DNA of 20,911 nucleotides from JBFKUL01 sp041635755 (GTDB lineage Bacteria; Pseudomonadota; Gammaproteobacteria; Burkholderiales; SG8-39). A program made the translations under genes and the position numbers. The notes under the pieces are model-generated. The model had not been told where the DNA came from. It did no database searches and saw only the letters and a list, made by a program, of their open reading frames with translations. The stretch's first letter is position 1; each line of letters opens with the position of its first letter. Below are positions 1 to 6,770 of the stretch, piece by piece. Location of the stretch: NCBI GenBank assembly GCA_041635755.1, contig JBFKUL010000018.1, forward strand, positions 1 through 20,911. Reading direction: 5' to 3'.

Positions 1-426
1 GCGCCGCGCGCTGCGCCGCCACCTTACGCGGAGGGGCGCTACTTCCTGGCGCGCGTCGGAGCACGGGAAGCTTGGGCGCTCGATTCGGTCGGCAAGGTGA
101 TCCCCGAGGACGCAGGTCGCATCCTTGTCGTCGGTTCACACGGCGCATTGCATGGCGGACGGGCTGCGTCGGCGCTGCCGGTCGCCGCCTACGCTGCGGT
201 ATTCAACGACGCGGGCGTGGGTCCCGACTTGGTCGGCACATCCCGGCTGCCCGTGCTTGCGGCGCGCGGCATCGCCGCGGCGACGGTCGGCTGTGACAGT
301 GCACGCATCGGCGACGGCCGCTCGATGTGGGAAAGCGGTGCCATTTCCTACGTGAACTCGGTGGCCGAGCGCCTCGGCGCTCGGGTAGGCGAGAGCGTTC
401 AACGCTTCGTCAAGCGGCTTTGCTGA
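1..426 (+). CDS. Conserved-type protein of unknown function, 5' end cut off by the window
   Basis: The reading frame is open from base 1 to a TGA at 424-426 (141 codons visible), so the start lies outside the window; a GTG at 97 is an internal possibility but the coding signal continues upstream of it. The visible part contains a V-V-G-S-H-G stretch followed by G-G-R-A-A, then F-N-D-A-G-V-G, then A-A-T-V-G-C-D-S-A-R-I-G-D-G and a final S-Y-V-N. From memory this pattern (SHGG, FNDAGVG, SARIGDG, ISHVN) belongs to a family of uncharacterised bacterial proteins; I know no assigned reaction and do not propose one. There is no signal peptide or membrane segment in the visible part. It runs in the same direction as tpiA but is separated by about 380 bp, so it is probably a different transcription unit. 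The coding call is fairly secure because of the motif-like conservation; the function is unknown. Confidence 0.7.
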   Translation, partial: APRAAPPPYAEGRYFLARVGAREAWALDSVGKVIPEDAGRILVVGSHGALHGGRAASALPVAAYAAVFNDAGVGPDLVGTSRLPVLAARGIAAATVGCDSARIGDGRSMWESGAISYVNSVAERLGARVGESVQRFVKRLC

Positions 427-732
427 GCGGAATTGGGATTCGGCGGCTGCCATGGCCACGGCCTGCGCGAAGATGACCGGCGGATCGCGTCATACGCGCT
501 TGACTGGGGCATCGCATTCTTGATGGTTGGCGGCAAGGCAAGAAATACTCGATGCTGATTCCGGGCGAGGCGCTGGAGCGTTGGCGGCTCACCATTCTGC
601 AGCGCTATGCCCACGAAACGCATGCGCTTGGCCGTTCGGTGCGTCTGCCCGGATTTCTCGGCTCCAGGCGTGAGCGAATTGCGAAGCGTCTACTCAGCGC
701 CCCGTCCAGAGTCGCGCGTTGCGTGCCCGTCG

Positions 733-783
733 TTGACAGCGTGCCTCTATTGCGTCGCACAATCGACGCAATTACGGTAAAAT
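733..783 (+). promoter_or_regulatory. Likely promoter of tpiA-secG
   Basis: A perfect TTGACA lies at 733-738 with CACAAT at 758-763 (19-bp spacer, longer than ideal). A second candidate -10, TAAAAT at 778-783, has only a weak -35 at 17 bp (TCGCAC, 755-760), while TTGCGT at 750-755 is 22 bp away. The local AT content rises sharply here compared with the surroundings. Which element is used cannot be decided by eye. Confidence 0.4.
749..772. promoter_or_regulatory. Operator-like inverted repeat before tpiA
   Basis: The arms ATTGCGTCG (749-757) and CGACGCAAT (764-772) are exact reverse complements, 9 bp each, around a 6-bp centre (758-763, CACAAT). The repeat sits inside the candidate promoter region, about 40 bp before the tpiA start, and is not followed by a T-run, so it looks like a binding site for a dimeric regulator and not a terminator. 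I cannot name the regulator. Confidence 0.45.
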
Positions 784-810
784 TTCAACGTTGATCTCGC
801 TTTCCAAGTG

Positions 811-1551
<741 letters not shown>

Positions 1552-1569
1552 CAGTCGAGAAAGGACAAC

Positions 1570-1938
1570 ATGGCGTTCTGGACCAATTTCATCATCATCA
1601 CTCATATCGTGGTGGCGCTTGCGATCATCGGGCTGGTACTGCTTCAGCACGGCAAGGGCGCCGACATGGGCTCGGGCTTCGGCGGCGGTGCGTCGGGCAG
1701 CCTGTTTGGCGCCACCGGCTCGGCGAATTTTCTTTCGCGCATCACCGCGGTACTCGCGGCGGTGTTCTTCTTGCTGAGCCTCGGGCTTGCCTATCTCGCC
1801 ACGCAGAAGCCCCACGAAGGCGCAGGCATCATGGACACCGTCAAGGAGCAGCAGGCGCCCGCCAAGCCCGCGGCATCGGACATCCCGCAACCCAGCGCGC
1901 CCGCGGAGGGCTCGAAAGCGCGTGACGTGCCGAAATAG
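1570..1938 (+). CDS. secG: Preprotein translocase subunit SecG
   Basis: Small inner-membrane subunit of the SecYEG protein-export channel. The 122-aa product has two membrane segments (about residues 5-25 and 58-77) joined by the Gly-rich family loop that contains L-L-Q-H-G-K-G-A-D-M-G and G-S-L-F-G. A hydrophilic C-terminal tail from about residue 80 is rich in Ala, Pro, Lys and Glu; such variable tails are usual in betaproteobacterial SecG. The ATG is preceded by AAGGA (1561-1565), a good ribosome binding site at the right spacing. It lies 18 bp after tpiA and before tRNA-Leu, the usual beta-proteobacterial order. Confidence 0.95.
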   Translation: MAFWTNFIIITHIVVALAIIGLVLLQHGKGADMGSGFGGGASGSLFGATGSANFLSRITAVLAAVFFLLSLGLAYLATQKPHEGAGIMDTVKEQQAPAKPAASDIPQPSAPAEGSKARDVPK

Positions 1939-1994
1939 GCGCGCGTCGCGATCCGGAAACCTGTCGCGAAAAGCGAAGTCATGTCTTTTTGGAG

Positions 1995-2000
1995 GATAAT
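1995..2000 (+). promoter_or_regulatory. Possible -10 element for the tRNA-Leu / nuo transcript
   Basis: GATAAT at 1995-2000, in a short AT-rich stretch about 50 bp before the mature tRNA, is the best -10 candidate in the secG-tRNA gap. No good -35 lies 16-18 bp upstream (AGCGAA at 17 bp), so this is a weak call; transcription could also come through from tpiA-secG. Confidence 0.3.
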
Positions 2001-2010
2001 TTCGCCGTTG

Positions 2011-2036
2011 CCGCGGAACCCATGCGGGTTTCGTGG
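2011..2036 (+). other. Hairpin in the leader of tRNA-Leu
   Basis: Bases 2011-2021 pair with 2026-2036 to give an 11-bp stem with two G-U pairs around the loop ATGC (perfect core AACCC/GGGTT). It ends 10 bases before the mature tRNA 5' end and has no T-run, so it is more likely a structure in the tRNA precursor leader than a terminator. Confidence 0.45.
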
Positions 2037-2046
2037 TTGAAACGAC

Positions 2047-2134
2047 GCCCACGTGGTGAAATTGGTAGACACGCTAGCTTGAGGGGCTAGTGGCCTAATC
2101 AGCCGTAGCAGTTCGAGTCTGCTCGTGGGCACCA
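2047..2134 (+). tRNA. tRNA-Leu (anticodon GAG)
   Basis: The acceptor arms GCCCACG (2047-2053) and CGTGGGC (2124-2130) pair perfectly, followed by the discriminator A and an encoded CCA (2132-2134). The anticodon stem CTAGC/GCTAG encloses the loop TTGAGGG with anticodon GAG at 2081-2083, which reads CUC and CUU leucine codons. The long variable arm marks a class II tRNA, and the T arm AGCAG-TTCGAGT-CTGCT is standard. It lies between secG and nuoA in the same direction, a placement known from other Betaproteobacteria, so the mature tRNA is probably cut out of a longer transcript. Confidence 0.97.
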
Positions 2135-2141
2135 TTCGACC

Positions 2142-2169
2142 GCGGGACCGGAACAAACCCCGGTCCCGC
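2142..2169 (+). other. GC-rich hairpin between tRNA-Leu and nuoA
   Basis: GCGGGACCGG (2142-2151) and CCGGTCCCGC (2160-2169) form a perfect 10-bp stem around an 8-base loop. It begins 7 bases after the tRNA CCA end and finishes 28 bases before the nuoA start. No T-run follows, so it is not a standard intrinsic terminator; it could guide 3' processing of the tRNA or protect the nuo message after cleavage. Confidence 0.55.
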
Positions 2170-2197
2170 CTAAAGGCCTGATCCCGGGACACGATCG

Positions 2198-2554
2198 ATG
2201 TTGGCTGAGTACTTCCCGATCCTGCTGTTCATCATCGTCGGCCTCGCCGTGGGCGTCGCGCCGATGGCGCTCGGCTGGCTGCTCGGCCCGCGGGCGCCCG
2301 ATCCGGAGAAGCTTTCGCCCTACGAGTGCGGCTTCGAAGCCTTCGAGGACGCGCGCATGAAGTTCGACGTGCGCTACTACCTGGTCGCCATTCTGTTCAT
2401 TCTGTTCGACCTTGAGATCGCGTTTCTGTTTCCGTGGGCCGTGGTAGTCAACGACATCGGGCTTTTCGGCTTCGTGTCGATGATGATTTTTCTCGCCATC
2501 CTCGTGGTCGGATTCGTCTACGAGTGGATGAAGGGGGCGCTGGAATGGGAATAG
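2198..2554 (+). CDS. nuoA: NADH-quinone oxidoreductase subunit A
   Basis: Membrane subunit of respiratory complex I that helps join the peripheral arm to the proton-pumping arm. The 118-aa product has three membrane segments (about 7-29, 60-81 and 89-108). The family signature P-Y-E-C-G-F-E (41-47) in the long loop and the conserved acidic D-L-E (71-73) in the second helix are present; the loop is known to adopt conformations tied to the active/deactive state and quinone site. The ATG is the first of the 14-gene nuo operon; the ribosome binding site is weak (GGGA about 12 bases upstream). Its 3' end overlaps nuoB by 10 bases, which suggests translational coupling. Confidence 0.96.
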   Translation: MLAEYFPILLFIIVGLAVGVAPMALGWLLGPRAPDPEKLSPYECGFEAFEDARMKFDVRYYLVAILFILFDLEIAFLFPWAVVVNDIGLFGFVSMMIFLAILVVGFVYEWMKGALEWE

Positions 2555-3021
2555 AAGGCGTTCTGCAGCAGGGCTTCGTCACCACCACTGCGGATAAGCT
2601 GATCAACTGGACGAGGACCGGCTCGCTCTGGCCGATGACCTTTGGTCTGGCGTGCTGCGCGGTGGAAATGATGCATGCCGGCGCCGCGCGCTACGACCTA
2701 GACCGCTTCGGGATCGTGTTCCGGCCCAGTCCGCGCCAGTCCGACGTCATGATCATCGCCGGCACGCTGTGCAACAAGATGGCCCCGGCGCTGCGCAAGG
2801 TCTACGACCAGATGGCCGAGCCGCGCTGGGTGATCTCGATGGGCTCCTGCGCCAATGGCGGGGGCTACTACCACTACTCGTACTCGGTGGTGCGCGGCGC
2901 CGATCGCATCGTGCCCGTGGACATCTATGTGCCGGGGTGCCCGCCGACCGCGGAGGCGCTGCTTTACGGCATCCTTCAGCTGCAGAACAAGATCAAGAGA
3001 ACCAACACCATCGCGCGCTAG
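2545..3021 (+). CDS. nuoB: NADH-quinone oxidoreductase subunit B (cluster N2 subunit)
   Basis: Peripheral-arm subunit that carries the terminal [4Fe-4S] cluster N2, the direct electron donor to quinone. The 158-aa product keeps the N2 ligands: the adjacent pair C37-C38 in L-A-C-C-A-V-E-M-M, C102 in G-S-C-A, and C132 in P-G-C-P-P-T-A-E-A. The start chosen, ATG 2545, lies inside the end of nuoA and gives M-G-I-E-G-V; it matches the usual betaproteobacterial length, while upstream starts in the same open frame would only add a sequence derived from the out-of-frame nuoA. nuoC starts 20 bp downstream. Confidence 0.97.
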   Translation: MGIEGVLQQGFVTTTADKLINWTRTGSLWPMTFGLACCAVEMMHAGAARYDLDRFGIVFRPSPRQSDVMIIAGTLCNKMAPALRKVYDQMAEPRWVISMGSCANGGGYYHYSYSVVRGADRIVPVDIYVPGCPPTAEALLYGILQLQNKIKRTNTIAR

Positions 3022-3041
3022 CGCGTGGTCCCGTCGAACGC

Positions 3042-3644
3042 ATGACGCCCAAGCTCAAACGACTGCACGACGCGCTCCAGGGTGTGCTCGGCGGGCGGAT
3101 TGCGCGGCTCGACGAGCGCATCGGCGAGCTGACGCTGGTGGTTGGCGCGGCGGAGTATCCCGGCGTCGCGAAAACGTTGCGTGATCATCCCGACCTGCGC
3201 TTCGAGCAGCTCGTCGATCTATGCGGCGTCGACTACTCCACCTATGCCGATCGGCCCAGGGACGGTGGCCGCTTCGCGGCGGTGCTGCACCTGCTTTCGG
3301 TCTCGCACAACTGGCGCCTGCGCCTGCGGGTGGTCTGTCCGGACGACGCGCTGCCGATGCTCGATTCCGCGGTCGATGTCTGGCCGAGCGTCAACTGGTA
3401 CGAGCGCGAAGCCTTCGACTTGTTCGGGATCGTCTTTACGGGGCATCCGGATCTGCGCCGAATCCTGACCGACTACGGCTTCATCGGCCACCCGTTCCGC
3501 AAGGACTTCCCGATCAGCGGTTACGTCGAGATGCGCTACGACCCGGAGCAGAAGCGCGTCGTGTACCAGCCGGTCACGATCGAGCCGCGCGAGGTCACGC
3601 CGCGCATCGTGCGCGAGGCGCACTACGGCGAGGAATTGCAGTAG
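3042..3644 (+). CDS. nuoC: NADH-quinone oxidoreductase subunit C
   Basis: Peripheral-arm scaffold subunit of complex I (30-kDa family). The 200-aa protein is separate from NuoD, unlike the fused NuoCD of enterobacteria. The diagnostic block at about 119-157 is intact: W-Y-E-R-E-A-F-D-L-F-G-I, then G-H-P-D-L-R-R-I-L-T-D-Y-G-F and G-H-P-F-R-K-D-F-P. The C-terminal segment ends Y-G-E-E-L-Q. The ATG at 3042 is the natural start by length and position, 20 bp after nuoB; there is no strong ribosome binding site, so coupling to nuoB is likely. Its TAG overlaps the GTG start of nuoD by one base. Confidence 0.96.
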   Translation: MTPKLKRLHDALQGVLGGRIARLDERIGELTLVVGAAEYPGVAKTLRDHPDLRFEQLVDLCGVDYSTYADRPRDGGRFAAVLHLLSVSHNWRLRLRVVCPDDALPMLDSAVDVWPSVNWYEREAFDLFGIVFTGHPDLRRILTDYGFIGHPFRKDFPISGYVEMRYDPEQKRVVYQPVTIEPREVTPRIVREAHYGEELQ

Positions 3645-4897
3645 TGGCCGAGATCCGCAACTACACCCTGAACTTTGGTCCCCAGCACCCGGCCGCGCAC
3701 GGCGTGCTGCGCCTGGTGCTCGAGATGGACGGCGAGGTGATCCAGCGCGCCGACCCGCACATCGGCCTGCTGCACCGTGCGACCGAGAAGCTCGCCGAGA
3801 CGCGGACCTACGTTCAGTCGCTGCCCTACATGGACCGGCTCGATTACGTCTCGATGATGTGCAACGAGCACGCCTTTTGCCTGTCGATCGAGAAGCTGCT
3901 CGGGATCGAGGTGCCGCTGCGCGCGCAGTACATCCGCGTCATGTTCGACGAGATCACGCGGATCCTCAACCACTTGCTCGACCTGGGCACGCTGGGGCTC
4001 GATCTGGGCGCGATGACGGTGTTTCTCTACTGCTTCCGCGAGCGCGAGGACCTGCTCGACTGCTACGAGGCGGTGTCCGGGGCGCGCATGCATGCTGCCT
4101 ATTACCGTCCGGGCGGGGTGTACCGGGATCTGCCGGACGCGATGCCCAAGTACGAAGCGCAGAAGACGCGCAACGCGAGCGCGCTGGCCGAGATGAACGC
4201 CAATCGCCAGGGCTCGCTGCTCGACTTCATCGAGGATTTCACCGAGCGCTTTCCGAAGTACATCGATGATTATGAGACGCTGCTGACCGAGAACCGCATC
4301 TGGAAACAGCGCACGGTCGGCATCGGCGTGGTGAGCCCGGAGCGCGCGCTGGCGCTCGGTTTCACCGGGCCGATGCTGCGCGGCTCGGGCATCGCCTGGG
4401 ATCTCCGCAAGAAGCAGCCTTACGAGGTCTACGACCGGCTCGAGTTCGACATCCCGATCGGCAAGAACGGCGACACCTACGACCGCTACCTGGTGCGCAT
4501 CGAGGAGATGCGCCAGTCGAACCACCTCATCAAACAGTGCATCGGCTGGCTGCGCGCAAACCCCGGTCCCGTGATGGTCGACAACCACAAGGTTGCGCCG
4601 CCCTCGCGCGTCGAGATGAAGGCGAACATGGAGGAGCTGATCCACCATTTCAAGCTGTTCACCGAGGGGATGCACGTGCCCGAGGGCGAAGCCTACGCCG
4701 CGGTCGAGCATCCGAAGGGCGAATTCGGCGTGTACTTCATTTCCGACGGCGCCAACAAGCCGTACCGCATGAAGCTGCGCTCGCCGGGCTTCGCGCACCT
4801 GTCTGCGATGGATGAAATGGCGCGCGGCCACATGCTGGCCGATGCGGTGGCGATCATCAGTACGCTCGACATCGTTTTCGGGGATATCGACCGCTGA
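3644..4897 (+). CDS. nuoD: NADH-quinone oxidoreductase subunit D (49-kDa type)
   Basis: Forms the quinone-binding cavity together with NuoB and NuoH. The product is 417 aa when started at GTG 3644, whose first base is the last base of the nuoC stop. Visible signatures are F-G-P-Q-H-P-A-A-H-G (11-20), G-L-L-H-R-A-T-E-K-L (41-50) and M-D-R-L-D-Y-V (63-69). H19 and Y68 correspond to the quinone-headgroup residues described in Thermus Nqo4 (His38, Tyr87). The protein ends with the conserved F-G-D-I-D-R. The open frame extends upstream through nuoC, but the sequence there is not NuoD-like and the normal N-terminus M-A-E-I-R-N-Y fits the GTG. The stop TGA overlaps the nuoE ATG by one base. Confidence 0.97.
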   Translation: MAEIRNYTLNFGPQHPAAHGVLRLVLEMDGEVIQRADPHIGLLHRATEKLAETRTYVQSLPYMDRLDYVSMMCNEHAFCLSIEKLLGIEVPLRAQYIRVMFDEITRILNHLLDLGTLGLDLGAMTVFLYCFREREDLLDCYEAVSGARMHAAYYRPGGVYRDLPDAMPKYEAQKTRNASALAEMNANRQGSLLDFIEDFTERFPKYIDDYETLLTENRIWKQRTVGIGVVSPERALALGFTGPMLRGSGIAWDLRKKQPYEVYDRLEFDIPIGKNGDTYDRYLVRIEEMRQSNHLIKQCIGWLRANPGPVMVDNHKVAPPSRVEMKANMEELIHHFKLFTEGMHVPEGEAYAAVEHPKGEFGVYFISDGANKPYRMKLRSPGFAHLSAMDEMARGHMLADAVAIISTLDIVFGDIDR

Positions 4898-5379
4898 TGC
4901 TTACGCCCGAGGCACTGGAGCGGATCGATCGCGAGGTCGCAAAGTATCCCGGCGATCAGAAGCAGTCGGCGGTAATGGCGGCGCTCATCATCGCGCAGGA
5001 CGAGAAGGGTTGGCTGTCGACCGAGACGATGGATTTTGTCGCGCAGGTTCTCGGCATGGCGCCCGTCGCGGTATACGAGGTGGCGACCTTCTACAACATG
5101 TACGACCTGAAGCCGGTCGGCAAGTACAAGCTGACCATCTGCACCTGCCTGCCGTGCGGTCTGCAGGGCTCGCTCGATGCCGCCGACCATCTCAAGCGCA
5201 GGCTGGGCGTCGGCTTCAACGAGACCACCGCGGACGGGCGCTTCACGCTCAAGGAGGGCGAATGCATGGGCGCCTGCGCCATGTCACCGGTGGTGCTGGT
5301 CAACAACAAGCGTATGTGCGATTACATGTCCACGGAAAAGCTCGACGCGTTGATCGACGAGCTCGGGAACGCAGGCTGA
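4897..5379 (+). CDS. nuoE: NADH-quinone oxidoreductase subunit E (24-kDa type, cluster N1a)
   Basis: Part of the NADH-dehydrogenase module. The 160-aa product has an N-terminal helical region and a thioredoxin-like [2Fe-2S] domain. The N1a ligands are C82 and C87 (in C-T-C-L-P-C) and C123 and C127 (in E-C-M-G-A-C); the conserved A-T-F-Y-N-M-Y segment is at about 63-69. The start ATG overlaps the stop of nuoD (TGATG), and nuoF begins one base after the nuoE stop. These contacts indicate tight translational coupling through nuoD-E-F. Confidence 0.96.
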   Translation: MLTPEALERIDREVAKYPGDQKQSAVMAALIIAQDEKGWLSTETMDFVAQVLGMAPVAVYEVATFYNMYDLKPVGKYKLTICTCLPCGLQGSLDAADHLKRRLGVGFNETTADGRFTLKEGECMGACAMSPVVLVNNKRMCDYMSTEKLDALIDELGNAG

Positions 5380-5380
5380 C

Positions 5381-6769
5381 ATGCTCGATTACGGACCCGA
5401 TGCCATCCTGATGTCCGGCCTCGACGGCCGCAACTGGCGCCTGAAGGACTACGAGGCGCGCGAGGGCTACGCCGCGCTCAAGAAGATCTTCGCGGATAAA
5501 GTCGCGCCCGAGAACGTCGTCGCCGAGGTAAAGAAATCGGCGCTGCGCGGCCGCGGCGGCGCCGGCTTTCCGACCGGGCTCAAGTGGTCGTTCATGCCGC
5601 GCCAGTTTCCAGGCGCCAAGTACGTCGTGTGCAACTCCGACGAGGGCGAGCCCGGCACCTGCAAGGACCGCGACCTGCTGCGCTACAACCCGCACGCCGT
5701 GATCGAGGGCATGATCATCGCCGGCTACGCCATGGGCACGGCGGTCGGGTACAACTACATCCATGGCGAGATCTGGGCGATCTACGAGCAGTTCGAAGAG
5801 GCGCTCGACGAGGCGCGCAAGGCGGGCTATCTGGGCAAGAACCTCCTGGGCTCCGGCTTCGATTTCGAGCTCTATGCGCACCCGGGCTACGGCGCCTATA
5901 TCTGCGGCGAGGAAACCGCGCTGCTCGAATCGCTCGAAGGCAAGAAGGGCCAGCCGCGATTCAAGCCGCCGTTTCCGGCGAGTTTCGGCCTGTACGGCAA
6001 GCCGACCACGATCAACAACACCGAGACCTTCGCCGCGGTGCCCTGGATCATGCGCCACGGCGGCGAGGCTTTTCTCGCGCTCGGGCGGCCGAACAACGGC
6101 GGCACCAAGCTCTTCTCGGTCACCGGGCACGTCAACCGGCCGGGCAACTACGAGGTGCGGCTCGGCACGCCGTTCGCGAAGCTGCTCGAGATGGCGGGCG
6201 GGGTGCGCGGCGGACGCAAGCTGAAGGCGGTGATTCCCGGCGGCTCGTCGATGCCGGTGCTGCCTGCCGACATCATGATGGCAACCGACATGGACTACGA
6301 CTCGATCGCGAAGGCGGGCTCGATGCTCGGATCGGGCGCGGTCATCGTGATGGACGAGACCACCTGCATGGTGCGCGCACTCGAACGCCTGTCGTATTTC
6401 TACTTCGAGGAGTCCTGCGGGCAGTGCACGCCTTGCCGCGAAGGCACAGGATGGCTCTACCGCGTGGTGAATCGCATCGAGACCGGGCGGGGTCGCACGG
6501 AGGACCTGGCGCTGCTCGACAACGTCGCCGACAACATCGCCGGGCGCACCATCTGCGCGCTGGGCGATGCCGCCGCGCTGCCGGTGAAGAGCTTCATCAA
6601 GCATTTCCGGGCCGAATTCGAGCACCATATCGAGCACAAGCGCTGCCTGGTGCAGGGCGCCGAGACCGAGCCTAAATGGGGCCGCGCCGAAGCGCACGGC
6701 GGGGGCCGCGCCCTAGCGCACGGCGGGGGCCACATCGACGAGCAAGGCCCCGCGCGGAGGGTGGCCTGA
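5381..6769 (+). CDS. nuoF: NADH-quinone oxidoreductase subunit F (FMN and NADH site, cluster N3)
   Basis: Oxidises NADH through bound FMN and passes electrons to cluster N3. In order: the Gly-rich flavin/NADH loop G-R-G-G-A-G-F-P-T-G-L-K-W (57-69), C-N-S-D-E-G-E-P-G-T-C (84-94), the nucleotide-binding G-Y-G-A-Y-I-C-G-E-E-T-A (169-180), and the N3 ligands C346, C349, C352 (S-C-G-Q-C-T-P-C) and C392 (T-I-C-A-L-G-D). The family body ends near residue 433; this protein continues to 462 with a His/Gly/Ala/Arg-rich tail that contains two copies of an 8-residue unit (G-R-A-E-A-H-G-G, G-R-A-L-A-H-G-G), described as a separate repeat. The ATG is one base after nuoE. Confidence 0.97.
   Translation: MLDYGPDAILMSGLDGRNWRLKDYEAREGYAALKKIFADKVAPENVVAEVKKSALRGRGGAGFPTGLKWSFMPRQFPGAKYVVCNSDEGEPGTCKDRDLLRYNPHAVIEGMIIAGYAMGTAVGYNYIHGEIWAIYEQFEEALDEARKAGYLGKNLLGSGFDFELYAHPGYGAYICGEETALLESLEGKKGQPRFKPPFPASFGLYGKPTTINNTETFAAVPWIMRHGGEAFLALGRPNNGGTKLFSVTGHVNRPGNYEVRLGTPFAKLLEMAGGVRGGRKLKAVIPGGSSMPVLPADIMMATDMDYDSIAKAGSMLGSGAVIVMDETTCMVRALERLSYFYFEESCGQCTPCREGTGWLYRVVNRIETGRGRTEDLALLDNVADNIAGRTICALGDAAALPVKSFIKHFRAEFEHHIEHKRCLVQGAETEPKWGRAEAHGGGRALAHGGGHIDEQGPARRVA
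6680..6727 (+). repeat. In-frame 24-bp tandem duplication in the nuoF 3' end
   Basis: Units 6680-6703 and 6704-6727 are tandem copies that differ at two bases (6689/6713 and 6690/6714); the second half of the similarity continues to 6731, so a 17-bp core starting AGCGCACGG is identical at 6691-6707 and 6715-6731. The repeat is exactly 8 codons and encodes residues 434-441 and 442-449 of NuoF, beyond the conserved body. Confidence 0.85.
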
Positions 6770-6770
6770 G

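Larger units (their letters stand above)
427..810. other. Intergenic region before tpiA, no convincing gene
   Basis: About 380 bp between the upstream gene's stop and tpiA. An 80-codon open frame at 552-794 resembles no family I know, lacks a clear ribosome binding site and runs through the tpiA promoter region, so I do not call it. There is no obvious intrinsic terminator after the upstream gene. The last 80 bp hold the likely tpiA promoter and an inverted repeat, listed separately. Confidence 0.6.

Noticed and set aside
552..794. 80-codon open frame before tpiA
   Set aside because: No ribosome binding site, no recognisable motifs, Arg-rich product as expected of random high-GC frames, and it crosses the tpiA promoter and inverted repeat.
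2434..2544. N-terminal extension of nuoB into nuoA
   Set aside because: The open frame reaches upstream, but the sequence is the shifted nuoA frame; ATG 2545 gives the normal NuoB length and N-terminus.
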